A stretch of DNA of 64,000 nucleotides from Scylla paramamosain (GCF_035594125.1 NC_087151.1:14526001-14590000), one strand, 5' to 3'. Shown: positions 1 through 53,360, counted from the first letter of the stretch. Numbers and translations: made by a program. The notes: a model not told the origin generated them from the sequence alone.

Positions 1-1221
<1,221 letters not shown>

Positions 1222-1223
1222 TA

Positions 1224-1830
1224 TGTGTTTTATATATTGCAACCATTACTGGTGCCAGAATGGACCCTTGCAGAGCTCTGCTCAACACTGTACCATTCAG
1301 ATTTCTGATTTCTAATAACTATCCTCATTTCTCTGTTCTTTAAAGTCCATTTCTGGAGACCATCGTTCACTCCTGTGTTTTTAATTTTTCAGAGTAAGTT
1401 CTTGTGAGCTGCTTTGGCAAAAACTTTTTTTTTTTTATTTCTTTTATGTCCAGGTATATACACTCTGCCCATCTACCTGCTTCTTGAATTAGAATTTTCA
1501 CTTGAGCTGAAGCATAATTGGTTCATAGCACATACTCGTAGTCTTCCTTTTCTAACACCAAACAGACATTCAAAGTTTTGGTCCCCACCAGATACTCAGT
1601 CCATTTATTCTTCACAGTTTACCTTTCATTAATGATCTACATAATTTAGTGGATCTTCTTTATCACCTCTTATGCATCAGGATATCTGTTGGCTCCTTTC
1701 CAGTCTTGAGGAACCTTGCCATCATGCAGGAAAGTTACAAGTGTACAATGTACTTCCTCTGCAAGCTGTTCACTGCATTTCTTTGATATCCTGCCCAATA
1801 TTCCATTTGATCTTGATGCTTTCCTCACCA
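1224..1830 (-). mobile_element. LINE-B (CR1-like) remnant, part 2
   Basis: The minus strand shows, across frames, GKVPQDWKGANR, a decayed QFGVRKG, LKNREMRIVIRNQKSEW and QGSILAPVMVAIY. These line up in order with EGKVPKEWKRAN, QFGFRKE, LQGREMSTVIRDNKSSW and QGSVLAPIMFQVY in the LINE-B at 34.7-36.6 kb. Many stops and shifts make it a dead copy of reverse-transcriptase sequence. Confidence 0.7.
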
Positions 1831-4053
1831 GTTTGTCATATTTCTTATTTTTTGCTGTATGTGGGATGCCTCATCATACAAACTACACACTTAGTCTATC
1901 CTATTTTCACATTTAATTTTTATTTTTCTTATTATAACCTTATTATCAGTCATAAAATGCAATGACAGGATTCATCCTATCTGAGCACCACTTATGACTG
2001 TCAGAAGTCTGTCATCATCATGACAACATGGCCGTACATACCATAACAAGATCCCCAGCTGTTTTTAATTATAAATATAACAATAAATATTAGTAACTAT
2101 GAGTAAATAATGTCCTTTTTGAGGCAATAAAGTATTATTATAAATAATTGCCAGGAGCGGTACGATCAGTTTTCCTAGACCTTGCCTTGTGTGGCCTATG
2201 TGTGTCAGGCTGTCAGCCATAATCTTCTCCTTATATATCATGTTTCTTTTGATTAGATACACTGTCTAATTTTCCCAAAAGACATAATATGAAGTCAAAA
2301 CAATTTAAATCCAAGAATAATGTCAAAAACCTATTTCATTCCATAAATTTAAAGTTGACAAATTGTGAGCATGCGTTCCAGTGGCAGATGACGACTTGAG
2401 ATATGACCGATGACTTCTGATGGCCATAAGACTAACAGTTATAAAGTTTGTTAGCTATGATGGTTAGCTAGGGTTGACCATAAGCATTATGTAGAATATG
2501 GGCCCTGGCTTTCATATGGCCTGTAGTTTGGGAGTTGTGATCAGCATAACTTTATCACTTCTTTAAACATCTCTTGCTCTTATCTGTATTGTAAATAATT
2601 AACTTACATCTCTATCATTTGTGCCTTTGTTCGTAATTAATTTTCGGTTTCCTAGCTTTGTTTATGTGCTTTTTCAAGGGGAGTTAATACACTACTGCTA
2701 ATGGGCTTGTCTCATATTATGCAATATATTAACCAGTCTCATATTATGCAATCTGTTACCCAATGTTATTATATGTATATGTGATTAAAAGCCTCCATCA
2801 CATTATTGTAAAGGCTGTATAATCATTTTGTGATTCTATGAATATTCTTTTTTGGTGATAAGCAATCTTCCATTCATACTCCTAGACCATCCATTTCCCA
2901 CACTACATGCAGCTTCCAACTCTGTTTCTTACTGTGAATCCATACAAGTCCATTTGTTTCAGATGTTGCATCTCTTAGCATTGAACTGCAGTTTTCAAAC
3001 CAGTTAAAGTTTTATGTTTTGATAGCAGTTTACTCAGCAATTTGCTTTATATTCATAACATTTAAAGATATATTCAAACACTACTTACTCATTTTATCAG
3101 ATATATCATGGATATACAATGGACCTGTATGTGCAAGCATCAGGTAATAGATACCTTCACATATAAAAATGCACTAGCTTGCTCTATAAATGAGGTGTCC
3201 CGTATTAGAAGGGCTACTTGCACCACCCTGACCAAAACTGAGAAAACTGTGTATAACATATTTAGCTTTCACCCAGGAGTGAGTGAATGTACCATCAGTA
3301 AGGTTGAAAATTTATACAATGAGAATAGTTTTGGTCTAGTTGACCATCAATGCAGGCACAACACTGTTGAGCAATATTCCATGTTAGAAGGGCTGCCTTT
3401 CCAGGGTGAGTTAGTTATAATTCGGAAAATTCAGAATTAATTCCTTTTGTGTTGGTGTCTTTGTTGAGACAGAAAGGATGCTCCCAGCTTTTCTGTTGTG
3501 TATTAGTAACTGGATGAGAGGCCTTAAGTCATTGCCCAGTTTCTTCACCATTTTTCCACTTTATGCTATTGTTAATATTGTTATTGTGTGTCTTATATTC
3601 CAATATTCGCAGATTATCATTATTTTGCTCAGTATTCAGAGAGTATTCAGTGAACTTCCGAAACTATAACATAATTTGCAAAAGATGTGAAAAAAAAAGC
3701 CTAAAACATTCTTTGTGGCCATCATGATTTTGATTGTCAAGAGGTTATTTTGAGACCAAGCTCATTGTTATAGCATATATAATAAGGAAGTTATGGTTTT
3801 CAGAAGTTTGCCAAACTTAGAGCACATTTTTCTCACTTCTTTATTTGGGTAGAAGTGGCCCTTCTAATGTGAGATGCCTGAAATGCCCCATAACTAAGTC
3901 TGTACATAAGTAATTCATACTTAATAAGGATGCATGCATGTGTATCAGGAATGTAATTGAGGCAGGAACTGAACTTAGGAGCACTGTGACAGTTGAGGAA
4001 ATGGTACTCATTTGTCTTTATGTATAATGGGTACTGCCTTTTAAATTGACTGA

Positions 4054-4095
<42 letters not shown>
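4054..4095. repeat. (GT)n microsatellite
   Basis: About 21 GT units followed by a short CG-alternating tail (ACGCGCGCATGCGCA), a purine-pyrimidine alternating run. Confidence 0.95.
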
Positions 4096-4098
<3 letters not shown>

Positions 4099-4448
4099 CG
4101 CGCATGCGCACATGCCCAGTATGATAAATTTCCTCACATCTGACACTATATAGCCAGAAATACAAAAAGTGATCATTAGAATCACCACCATTTGGCTGGC
4201 CATATAGCTCATGTATTAGTTATCATAACAAAAGTAGGATTCCCATATGGTTATCATTGTCTCAGATACTTTTCTCTCCTTTGTTTGATGACTGAACTAG
4301 GGTAATTAGCATGACATTGCTAGCTAAGGGTCAACTTGAGGCAGACAGCATTGAGCCATGTTGAGTGATCATCAGGTGTTATGTTTAACATAAGAAGCTA
4401 CCAAAAGATGTCTTCAGTGTTGAAGACAAAACAAGATCTCCTTTGTCT

Positions 4449-4644
4449 AAAGCTGAAACTTTGACTTGACAGTTAAAGTTTTAGCTTGAGCTTGGTACAG
4501 TAAAGAAGCTAGATGGGGAATAGAATAAGGTGTGTGTGTCTAGTGAAAGCTGAAACTTTGACTTGACAGTCAAAGTTTTAGCTTGAGCTTAGTACTGTAA
4601 AGAAAGCTAGATGGGGAATGGAATAAGGTGTGTGTGTCTAGTGA
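4449..4644. repeat. Two-copy tandem duplication, period about 97-98 bp
   Basis: The block starting AAAGCTGAAACTTTGACTTG and ending GTGTGTGTCTAGTGA is repeated directly with a few substitutions and a one-base indel. Confidence 0.92.
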
Positions 4645-5125
4645 TGCTGAGGATGTAATTCACCTACAGTTGTGTGCTTGTCATTCACACAATGAATCCT
4701 CTATGGAAGGAGCTTAAGATCTCATAGTGACTGATTTTTGGGAAGGGCGGAGTCCATCCACACACTTCACACAAACTTGAATGGTGAGGTCATAGCTTCT
4801 TGGCTTACATCTTGTACTCACTTGCTGAGCTAGGGCTAAACATCAGGAGTTGGAGAACAATGCCTATCTGTTTTGCCACACCCAGAGCTCAAACTTGGGC
4901 CTTCTTGGTTGTGAGCTTGGCATGGTAACCACAATACTGCGTAGTGCATGTGAGTGTAGCAGTGCTGAGGGTGTGTGTCTACTATCTTTTTCAGACCCTA
5001 TGAAGTATAGTTTTTCACAGTTATCTTTTAAACAAACTGTTGGATCAGTATGACATTTTGGCATAGCTTTGACACTGCCCACAACTTTATAGCATTACAG
5101 TGCATTTCCAGGTGTGTTTCATTAA

Positions 5126-5476
5126 CCCCTAAAAGACCGGTGTTGGTGATGATTTTCGTCCCGATAGGATTGGCTCTCCAGTGCTAAATGTCGAAAATAG
5201 TCTGTATTCACACACACCTTAAACTTAGCCTGCAGTGGAAAAGTGAATGAAATAGACTTTGTACTCAACATTAAGTCTTTCTCTTTCTAACAACATCCAA
5301 ATGTCTCTACATGCAGTGGTTATGGAGAGTCACTTGCCTGCCATGCATCTGTTTCACCTGATTGGATATGGCTCTGAACTACAAAAATTTACAAAATGTA
5401 CCTGTTTTAGCATAAATATCACAGTGGTTGTAACCACTTAGTTAAGTGGCTATAGCTGCATCCGGTCCTTTAGGGG
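5126..5476. mobile_element. TTAA-flanked MITE (piggyBac-type)
   Basis: The element is bounded by TTAA at 5122-5125 and 5477-5480. Its ends are CCCCTAAAAGACCGG and the inverse CCGGTCCTTTAGGGG, an imperfect 15-bp inverted repeat. TTAA duplication with C-rich termini is the signature of piggyBac-mobilised non-autonomous elements. The 351-bp interior has no transposase. Confidence 0.8.
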
Positions 5477-5480
5477 TTAA

Positions 5481-6199
5481 GGAGGTTACTTTTGTCTTTG
5501 AAGGAGCTGACAGGAGCTGTCAGGAGCTGAGTAGACATTCGGACAGGGAAAGGTTTTACGTGACATAGTTGTGATGTGTATCACTTAACCATCTCTCCCA
5601 CCACTACTGTTTTTCCCCTCCCTCTCTCCTTTTCTTTCTCTCTCCTGTTGACATTCCTGACCTAACATGTACTACAAGTGACAGACCTCCTAACAAAGTA
5701 TGCAGTGGTCATACAAATTTAATGCTTTCCATCATCATACTAAAAGATGTTGACAGTTGAAAATTAGTTAAAGTTTATAAAATAAGAAAGTGCACATTGA
5801 AAAGTGTCTTTTTGATAATTTTTCATCACTTGCAAGGAATGGTGATATATGCAGCATTATCCAGAATTGCTTCAAATTGATTTCAACACTTACAAGTTCA
5901 GAAATGCTGTCCAATCCCATGTTGTCTTCACACAGTCACATCAGGTAAAATCTAATCTGTCTAAATGCCTAATTGGCTCTCACCTTCAAAGCTATGAATA
6001 AGTTCTTTAATCAAACACACACTGTACCAGGGTTGGAGGGAAAGAAAGAAAGAAAAAAAACAAAAAACAAATAAAAAATAAATAACATCAAAATTTAGCT
6101 CTATATTATATTGATAAATAAGGTGTATATATCTACATATACATAAAAAAAAATGTAAATGTAGTCAAGCCTGAGCCATTCATTTCCTGTACAGTACAA
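5481..6199. other. Non-coding, no gene recognised
   Basis: AT-rich sequence with an A-rich tract near 6030-6090. A doubled AGGAGCTG(A/T)CAGGAGCTG phrase occurs around 5505-5530. Nothing coding was seen. Confidence 0.5.
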
Positions 6200-8125
6200 G
6201 TTAACATAGGCTTTGTCCAACTGGACCAGCCTGTATCAGCATTATCTAAACAAGTGTCTGAGCTTCATTAATAGTGTCAAAGTCTTTAAAGATCTAACTC
6301 CTCTTGTGACTTCTGGCATATAACCAAAAACATCTCCAATAACTTTGCTTCTTCATCTTTCCCTCCTGATGGCACTACTGCCATCTCATCTAAAGCTGAA
6401 CTCTTAGCTCAAACCTTTGATAAAAACTTTACCTTGGATGGTTTGTTTCTACTCCTCCTCCACCCTCTGACTACTTCATACTACCCACTAAAATATGCAT
6501 ATTCTCACTGGCCCAAACCCTTGGAAGGCTTATGGACCTGATGGAGTCCCGCATTGTTCTCCAGTACTGTGCTTGCACCTTGCCCAGTCATACTCTTCCT
6601 AGTCTGTCTATCAATATCTGCCTTTTCTTCTTGCTGGAAGTTTGCCTACATTCAGCCTGTTCTTAATAAGGATGACCATTCTAATCCCTCAGACTACCAT
6701 CCTATTGCTTTAATTTCCTGCCTCTCAAAAGTTTTGAATCTATCCCTAGCAGGAAGATTCTGAAGCATCAATCACTTCACTATCTGATCACCAGTATGGG
6801 TTCCATCAAGGCCACTCTATTGGTGATCTTTTGACTTTCCTTACTAAGTCTTGGTCATCCTCTTTTAGGGATTTTGGTGAAACTTTTCTGTTGCCTTAAA
6901 CATATCAAAAGCTTTTGATAATCTGGCACAAAGCTTTTATTTCCAAACTACCCTCCTATAGCTTCTATCCTTCTTTCTGTAACTTCATCTCTAGTTTCCT
7001 TTCTGGCCATTCTATTGCTGCTGTGGTAGACTGTCACTGTTCTAAATCTATTAACAGTGGTGTTCCTCAGGGTTCTGTCCTGTTACATACTCTCTTCCTA
7101 TTATTCATCAGTGATCTTTTAAACCAAACTTCTTGTCCTATCCACTCCTATGGTGAGGATACAAACCTGCACTTTCCCATGTCTTTTTGTTTATGTCCAA
7201 CCCTTCAGGAAGTAAACAGATCTCACAGGGAAGTCACAAAATGCCTGACTTCTGATCTCTCTAAAATTTCTGATTGGGACAGAGCAAACTTAGTATTGTT
7301 CATTGCCTCAAAACTCAATTCCTCCATCTATCAACTTGACAACCTTCCAGACAACTATTCCCTCTTCTTCATTGACACTCAACTGTCCCCCTTTTCTACA
7401 CTGAACATCCTCAGTTTGTCCTTTACTTGTTATCTAAGCTGGAAACTTCACATCTCATCTCTAGCTAAAATAGCTTCTATGAAGTTAGGTGTTCTGAGTT
7501 GTCTCTACCAGTTTTTCTTATCCCCCCCCACCCCCAAGCAACTAACTCTGTACAGGGGGCCTTATCCATCCATGTATGGAGTATGCTTCACATACATGGG
7601 GGGGGGTTCTACTTATACTGCTCTTTTAGACAGGATGGAATCAAAAGCTTTTCATCTTTACTCCTCTTCTCCAACTGGCTGTCTTCAGCCTCTCCCTCAT
7701 TACTGCAATGTTGCATTTCTTGCTATCTTCTACCACCATTTTCATACCAACTGCTCTTCTGGTCTTACTAACTGCATGCCTCCCCTCCTCCCGCAGTCTT
7801 GCTGCACAAGACTCTCTTCCTTCTCTCACCCCTGTTCTGTCTGCCTCTTTAATGCACATTAGAGTTAACCAGTATTCTCAATCATTCATTCCTTTCTCTG
7901 GTAAACTCTGGAACTCCCTGCCTGCTTCTGTATTTCCACTTTTCTATGACTTAAACTCTTTCAAGATACTTAACCTGTAATTTCTGTCTAGAACTCTTTC
8001 AAGACACTTAACCTGTAATTTCTGTCTACCACTTACAACTCTGTTTGGGGACTGGCACCTCAGTGGGCCTTTTTCATTGTATTTAGGTTGCTCTTGACCA
8101 GTCCCCCATCCTACATGAAAAGAAA
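6200..8125 (+). mobile_element. LINE-A copy A1 (decayed)
   Basis: Translates in several frames to LINE-A reverse-transcriptase blocks: [31 protein letters not shown], a decayed catalytic block (SYGEDTNLHF in place of [10 protein letters not shown]), and the C-terminal [16 protein letters not shown]. The endonuclease part is missing. The 3' UTR with CAGTGGGCC and the final CCTACATGAAAAG is recognisable. A direct repeat of about 42 bp (7956-8030) duplicates the end of the coding part. Divergence is clearly higher than in the intronic copies. Confidence 0.85.
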
Positions 8126-8270
8126 AATTCTAAGCTTTTTCACTTTAGATTGCTTTTTAATTGCTTATTCAAACTGATTTATGTATAAATATGAAGAATA
8201 AACAAAAAATGAATAACCCCCCAAAAACAAAAACCCAGTGGGTTGGATTAAAAATAAAAATAAATAAAAA

Positions 8271-8273
<3 letters not shown>

Positions 8274-8350
<77 letters not shown>
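8274..8350. repeat. (TA)n microsatellite
   Basis: Pure TA dinucleotides, about 38 units, following an A-rich stretch. Confidence 0.98.
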
Positions 8351-8352
<2 letters not shown>

Positions 8353-8445
8353 TCTGAAATGGATAGTAGTGGTGTGTGTGTGTGTGGTGATGGTGTACAT
8401 GTGTGTATGCATGTGATGCCAGGGTGTGTGTGGTGCTGATAGTGC

Positions 8446-8446
<1 letters not shown>

Positions 8447-8521
<75 letters not shown>
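8447..8521. repeat. (GT)n microsatellite
   Basis: About 37 GT units; GT-rich sequence also precedes it from 8370. Confidence 0.97.
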
Positions 8522-8523
<2 letters not shown>

Positions 8524-9859
8524 AAACCAGAGACCTAAACTTTTTGATGCCAGAAATTTGTTTTATAGTAACACAAAATAACACAAGATGTGAAAATCAC
8601 TTGAAATGTCTCCATAAATAAACAATTATATTATTATACACACCAGTTGAGGGATTCAGCATCCAAAAGATGTTAAGCATTACATTGAATTAAAGTTTGC
8701 CTTCAGCCACACAAGTGGTTTGGCTGACACAGGTATGATTTTGTTATAAGCTACAATGTAGTCATATTTGGTTTTGATAGAGCTCAGTGTAACTATTAAG
8801 AAGATTAATTTCTTAGTTTAGTATATAGGTAATTACATCTGAACATTAATACAATAGATGCAATTGATAATGTGGATTTGGAAACTGTAGTGCCACGCTC
8901 CACACAGCATTTTGGCTAAAAAACATTACAAAGTGCCATACATTATTTTTTACAATATATGTGGCAGACATGAATGTCACACTATTTCACAAGTAGGTAA
9001 GAATGCAGATCAATAAAAATATATAGCTTTAAGTGATAAGTATCAGTAAATGCATAAAATAACAAATTATGAATAATGGTAATACACTAATAAGTAAGTT
9101 GCAATAAAGGAAAAGGTAACAGTATAATCTGTTTATCTAGACTACATAATAATGTGTCAATGATAGAGAGAGAGAGAGATGTGTTATTGAGAGGAGAGGA
9201 GAGAAGCAATCAAGTAGTCATTATTGCTGAAAAGTGGGCTGTGCCTCAGACCATGATCTACACAATGGCTGCTTGGGCAAAAGTGGTGCCTTACCACAGA
9301 GGCCTTCTTACTTTCAATGTTTGATGCTGTCTACTGGAGGAAGGGTATATATAATTAATTAAAACATTTTGAATATGATGAACATTTGGATGGAGAAACC
9401 CTCAGATTAAATATGCATACTGATAATGAGGCATCTTTTCTCCAAGAAAGTTTCCACAGTAGAACTTTTCACATTTATGAGCTTCCTTGCATACAATGCC
9501 ACATTTCCTACATTATTTTTTCAATATTTTTTTCCTCACATACAGTATATAGTTGTCTAATGAATATCTTCAAACTCTGCCATAGTTTTTCAAAATCACA
9601 AAAAGTTATTAGGAATTGAGCTTGGACATTAATTGTAAATATTTCTGATATGAAACAGTTACCATTATGAAATACCAACCATACATTGCTACTGTGGTAA
9701 TACTGTTGTCTAGCCAACCATAATATTTTGCTTGCTAGTGTGCTGTCAATTATATCTTTTCCACACTATCTTCTTAGGAGCACAAATTACTTCCTGGTTG
9801 ATTTCTATGAATGCTTAACCCTATTTCACAAAAAAAAGGTTACTGATACTGATTAGTTT

Positions 9860-10466
9860 TTTATTCAGATGTGCTATTTCTTGTTAAATTAACATATTGA
9901 ATTGTATTCCAGAGTTCTTTTCTAAAAAAAAAAAAAATTATAAATGTTCTACTCTTACATATCAGTATCTTAACAAAATCAAAGTAAAAGTACAGCAAAT
10001 CTCTGCTCTGATTAAGGCTATATAAATTATGTAGCACAAATGTTATAGATTAATAAAACTGAATGTTTATTTTTATACTGGCAATAAAAAGCAAGACAAT
10101 AATGATGTGACTTTTCTCCCTGAAATTCCTGCATTCTTGAAAGCTGATGACACAAAAATATTAAATTACTTAAAGTTTTAACTGAAATTCATCACCTCTA
10201 ATTGTCTTTGAAACACTGAGCTCCAGTAATAAATCCCCAAAGTCAAACTGATATTGATGGACAAACCCTGAAACTAAATACAGTACAAAAATTTCAGTTA
10301 GAGGTCATATGAAAATATCAACAAAGTGAAATAAAAGACAAATATTTTGCTTTTCCAGACAGTAATAGCAGCAGCAGCAGCAGCAGCAGCAGCTGCAGCA
10401 GCAACAGAATCAACAGCAGAACAGCTGGCATGACCCAAGAACCCAAATAAGGTTGTAAGGTCTCCA
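9860..10466 (-). other. Rae1: Probable Rae1 3' UTR with two candidate AATAAA signals
   Basis: Immediately downstream of the Rae1 stop on the minus strand. AATAAA hexamers lie at 10071-10066 and 9865-9860 (minus strand), giving a 3' UTR of roughly 400-600 nt. The region is AT-rich, has no long ORF and includes a short CAG/CTG-type repeat near 10369-10403. The true end cannot be fixed without transcript data. Confidence 0.5.
10369..10403. repeat. Imperfect (CAG)n in Rae1 3' UTR
   Basis: About eleven CAG-type triplets on the plus strand, read as CTG in the Rae1 transcript, interrupted once by CTG. They lie about 65 nt after the stop codon, so the alanine or glutamine ORFs they create are not expected to be protein. 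Confidence 0.85.
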
Positions 10467-47630
<37,164 letters not shown>

Positions 47631-47813
47631 TGTCTGGAATACCATCAAGATATTAATAATCCAGGCAAGGGAGGTACACTGGTCTTATCAACAGACAAGC
47701 AGATAGCAAAGGTTGTAATGGTTCTTAGCATCATTACATAATTACCTCAGCAAGCCAATACCTAAGTAGCTAACATAAGCCAAAGTGTTATTTATTTATT
47801 ATTATTACCATTA

Positions 47814-48284
47814 CAGTAAAATCCCTCTTATCCGGCATCAACGGGACCGCCAACATGCCGAATACTTGAATATTGCCAGATACTTGAATAGAAGTGAAAT
47901 TATGTCCACAATCACCACCCTACACTCACGCATCTTACCATAACAAAGATCAGCTGATCTTAATCAGCAGCTGATCCGATCAGCTGATTAAGTGTAAGCA
48001 CAACACGCTTCCTCTTTTCTACAACTTTAGGCATGATGAAGGTGTCATGCGATAAACAGTGCACACGCGGGACTGAGTCACTGAGTAAACACAGTGCAGT
48101 GGGCCGCGAGTAGCGCGAAGCAGTGCGCTCTGGTGGCGAGGGGACAAAGTATGCCTCGTGCGGGAATTTTAATCGATTTTATGAGTACACATTGATTTTT
48201 TATTGATTTTAAGGCTCGGGGAAAAATGTGCCGGATACTTGAAGCTGCCGGATACTCGAATGCCAGATGAGAGGGATTTTACTG
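47814..48284. mobile_element. Tigger-type MITE, 471 bp
   Basis: Ends are CAGTAAAATCCCTCTTATCC and the inverse GATGAGAGGGATTTTACTG, flanked by TA at 47812-47813 and 48285-48286. Sub-terminal GGCA and GCCGGATACT phrases are also inverted. The interior is GC-rich (around 48060-48150) without a transposase. It lies between the Rae1 ATG exon and its putative first exon. Confidence 0.87.
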
Positions 48285-48286
48285 TA

Positions 48287-50400
<2,114 letters not shown>

Positions 50401-50460
50401 CGCCACTTCCTCTGCACCTAACGTCGCCACCAGCAGCTCACCATGCACACAGGGGCTTAC

Positions 50461-50600
50461 CGCAGTTCACAGTTCACCACCTCCACACAGAGCAGTAGGG
50501 CAGGGGCTGGTGTGTCCCCGCAGTGTGTTAGCAGGGTGTCGTTAATCGCCTCGTCAGCCTGTGTCACCAACTCACCACGCTGGCTTGTTTTCCTCGCGGC
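50461..50600 (-). promoter_or_regulatory. Rae1: Candidate Rae1 non-coding first exon and promoter area
   Basis: This is the only GC-richer island upstream of Rae1 coding exon 1. On the minus strand a consensus-like donor (GTAAGC) falls at 50460-50459, and a second possible donor (GTGAGT) lies further upstream. A non-coding exon is required because exon 1 has an acceptor three bases before the ATG. No TATA box was recognised. Placement is inferred from composition and donor sequence only. Confidence 0.4.
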
Positions 50601-52194
50601 CTGTCCAAAGTCTCGCCTCCCAGCCTCGCCTCAATTATTTATTGTAAGGTTCACGATATGTCACCTACACTGCCATGATAATGACGTATTTTAATTTTAT
50701 ATTATATTTTCATAGATATTAGAAAAGAATAGTTCCTCATTTAGATTATTTTTCATTGGTTATCAACAAGCGCGAATGACTTTCATCTTGATCTTGAAGT
50801 TGTAATTTGTATTATTTTTCTCTTACGCTACGTCTTCATATGAAATAACTTAGAAATACGAATTCATAAAGGTTTAATTTACTTATCTGCATTTAATGAA
50901 AAGTTAAAGGAAAAGGGAACAAAAAATACTTGCGACCAGGCCTGAGACTCCTGTAATCCAAGCGATAAAGAATCCAGCTTATAGACTTAAAGATACATGT
51001 TGCAGCAGCTGTGTGTTACTTTCCGTCACCTGTCTTGCAGACATGCAGTGATTTGACTAACTGTCTATTGATAACGTTGGTAACGCGATTTGAAATTTTT
51101 CTCAACTTAAGTTAGACAGTGGCACAAGAGACGTTCACCGAACACACTCATTCAAATCCACACTTGATCAACTTTCCTCCTTTACACAGTTGGCTCCCTA
51201 CCGCATGCCACCAGCTCTCAAATTTGTTTGTTTTGTACCAACTGCTGCCTTGCGCATCGTATTCAGAATCAAAATAAAAATTCTGAACTTTCCTTTGCGA
51301 GTTGTTTATTATTTGCGCTACATGGTATAACCATAATATGAAATACTTCATATGATGAGATCTGTAACTTGAGCGCGATCAAAAGTATATTGTGTTTAAC
51401 TGCAACATACATGTTTTTTTTTTTTTTTTGTTGGATGGGTTGTGATCTGGACAATAGTACCACCTGATAATGTTTTGTTCTTACGGATAATAAAACGGAA
51501 AACCACAAATTACAGGAACAATAAACCGGCAAGCAAGTATTGTCTCTGTCGCACTTCTGTCGTTCTTGTTATATTACTCCATCCATTACAATGTCATATA
51601 TTTGTCATTCTTTGCTGAGGGCTTCCGACCATCTGCAGTTTCTTAAATTTGCATCCGTATACTACTTTTAAGATAAAATCATTGTTTAAGATTACCTGGC
51701 TTCCCTCATATCACTTTGCCTATACTTAGGTCTCTCTTTGGACCATTCCAGAACCTTATTCTTTTAAATTTCTTAGTCCAAAACGTTTCGCTCTGTTTCC
51801 TTCACATTTTCACTCTCTCTCACACCTCACTTTAATTCTCTCCTGCTTCTGTTCGCCATTCTCCATGCACACAGTTTCTCAAATGCTCTATACCATCTTA
51901 ATAAACTTTTTAATTTACCTTCTATTCGTAGTAAGATTGCTCAACTCTTTCAGTACAATCTTTTATCCTCCACTTACAAAAACTACAGCATCACATACCA
52001 TACGTACTGTCATAGTCTCCTCTGCCCTGAAGTGCGCACCGTCGCTGTGCTTGTGCTGCCTGCTATTCTTAACACACATGCTCGCCTTCACTGCCAAGAA
52101 CCGTCTCATTAAAGTTTTTGCTCGTTACATTTGGATTATTTGTTACAGACGAAGAGCCAGCTATCGGCATCCAGGTACTCTTGCTGGTGTGGCT

Positions 52195-52500
52195 CAGGGG
52201 CGTCGATAGGATCTCTTGAAGGACTCATACCTAATGCTGATAGGATCTGCAGTGGAGTCGAAAGAATCTCCAGAAGTAACGATAGGGTCTACAAAAATAC
52301 TTATAAGATACACAAAGGAGTTCATAGGCTCAGCAGAAATACTGATATGGTTTATAATGCCATTGATAGGATCTGTAGAAGTAATGATAGTCTATAGTAA
52401 CATCGAAAGGATTAGCTGAGGTATTGGTAGAGTCTATAACGGCGTCGATAGGATCTGCAGAAGTACTGATGGGATCTGTAGTGCTTTCGATGGAACCTAA
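52195..52500. repeat. Degenerate minisatellite, period about 45 bp (two half-units)
   Basis: The phrase GATAGGATCTGCAGAAGTA(C/A)TGAT recurs with variation (GATAGGATCTGCAGTGGAGT, GATAGGATCTGTAGAAGTAA, GATAGGATCTGCAGAAGTAC). It yields a periodic reading such as IDRICRSND on the plus strand and DPISTSADPIDA on the minus strand. Spacing is near 45 bp, with half-units of 21-24 bp. Confidence 0.7.
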
Positions 52501-52750
52501 AGATCTCTTATCAACTGAATGTGGCCGATGAAAAGTAGTGATGATGATGAAGGCGGTCAAGCCGTGGTGATGGAGGTATGGGATGTAAACCAAAAAAACC
52601 ATGACCATGCAAGCCAGCAGGAACCAAAGGACATCAATCCTGCCTTTCGTGGGCTTCCTTAACGCTTGGTTTCCTTGCTGACACACCACCTGCCTCCGTA
52701 CCTAATCTTAAAAAACATCCCCATGCTAAAGTGTCCATCCTGTATACTGC

Positions 52751-52778
52751 GAAAAAAAAAAAAAAAAAAAAAAAAAAA
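52751..52778. repeat. Poly(A) run
   Basis: Twenty-eight A in a row; no associated element recognised. Confidence 0.9.
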
Positions 52779-53299
52779 GCAACACAAAGAATCGTTTTTT
52801 AGCACAATTTGTCGTGGAGAGCATCCAGCGAGGACGGTGAATGAGCGTGACTCCAACTTGCGTACGGGAAAGGTTGAATAATAGTGAAGAGAAACGCTGG
52901 TCTTGTGAAAGGACTGTGCTCACCCTAAATGTGATCTTTCCCTTTAAGCACATACGCATTTATTTGACATTCAGCCACAAAATGATGAATGCTCTGTAAG
53001 TAAAAGTTGATCACCTTTTCCTGAGCTGTAGTGGGGTAATAGTGACAAGCAAAGATAATGATGGGTAAGTGACTCATATGGACGTAAAAAAAAAAATACA
53101 CGTAAGAATAAATATATATGTTAAATTGCTGCTCCTCTTTAACTAAAAAAAAAAGAAAAGAAAAGAAAGAAAAAAAAAAAAAACAGGCAAAGGGGGTCTT
53201 ACATAAGGGGACAGGTTGCGGGAGCGGGGCACTGGTGTTCCAGACCTACCATGATGGACAGCAGCGGGCCGGAGACATATCATTACGTGATCTTCCTTT

Positions 53300-53306
<7 letters not shown>

Positions 53307-53360
<54 letters not shown>

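Larger units (their letters stand above)
1831..5121. other. Non-coding AT-rich stretch, mostly featureless
   Basis: No gene recognised. An ORF of 110 codons at 3108-3440 (+) has no family resemblance that I can name. The stretch contains a (GT)n array (4054-4095), a 97-bp tandem duplication (4449-4644) and a short repeated phrase near 2710-2750. Confidence 0.6.
8126..9859. other. Non-coding region downstream of Rae1
   Basis: Holds a (TA)n array at 8274-8350, a (GT)n array at 8447-8521 and a short (GA)n at 9162-9178. The rest is AT-rich with no recognisable gene. Confidence 0.6.

Noticed and set aside
3108..3440. 110-codon plus-strand ORF
   Set aside because: No recognisable motif, no splice or promoter evidence, and position in otherwise non-coding DNA.
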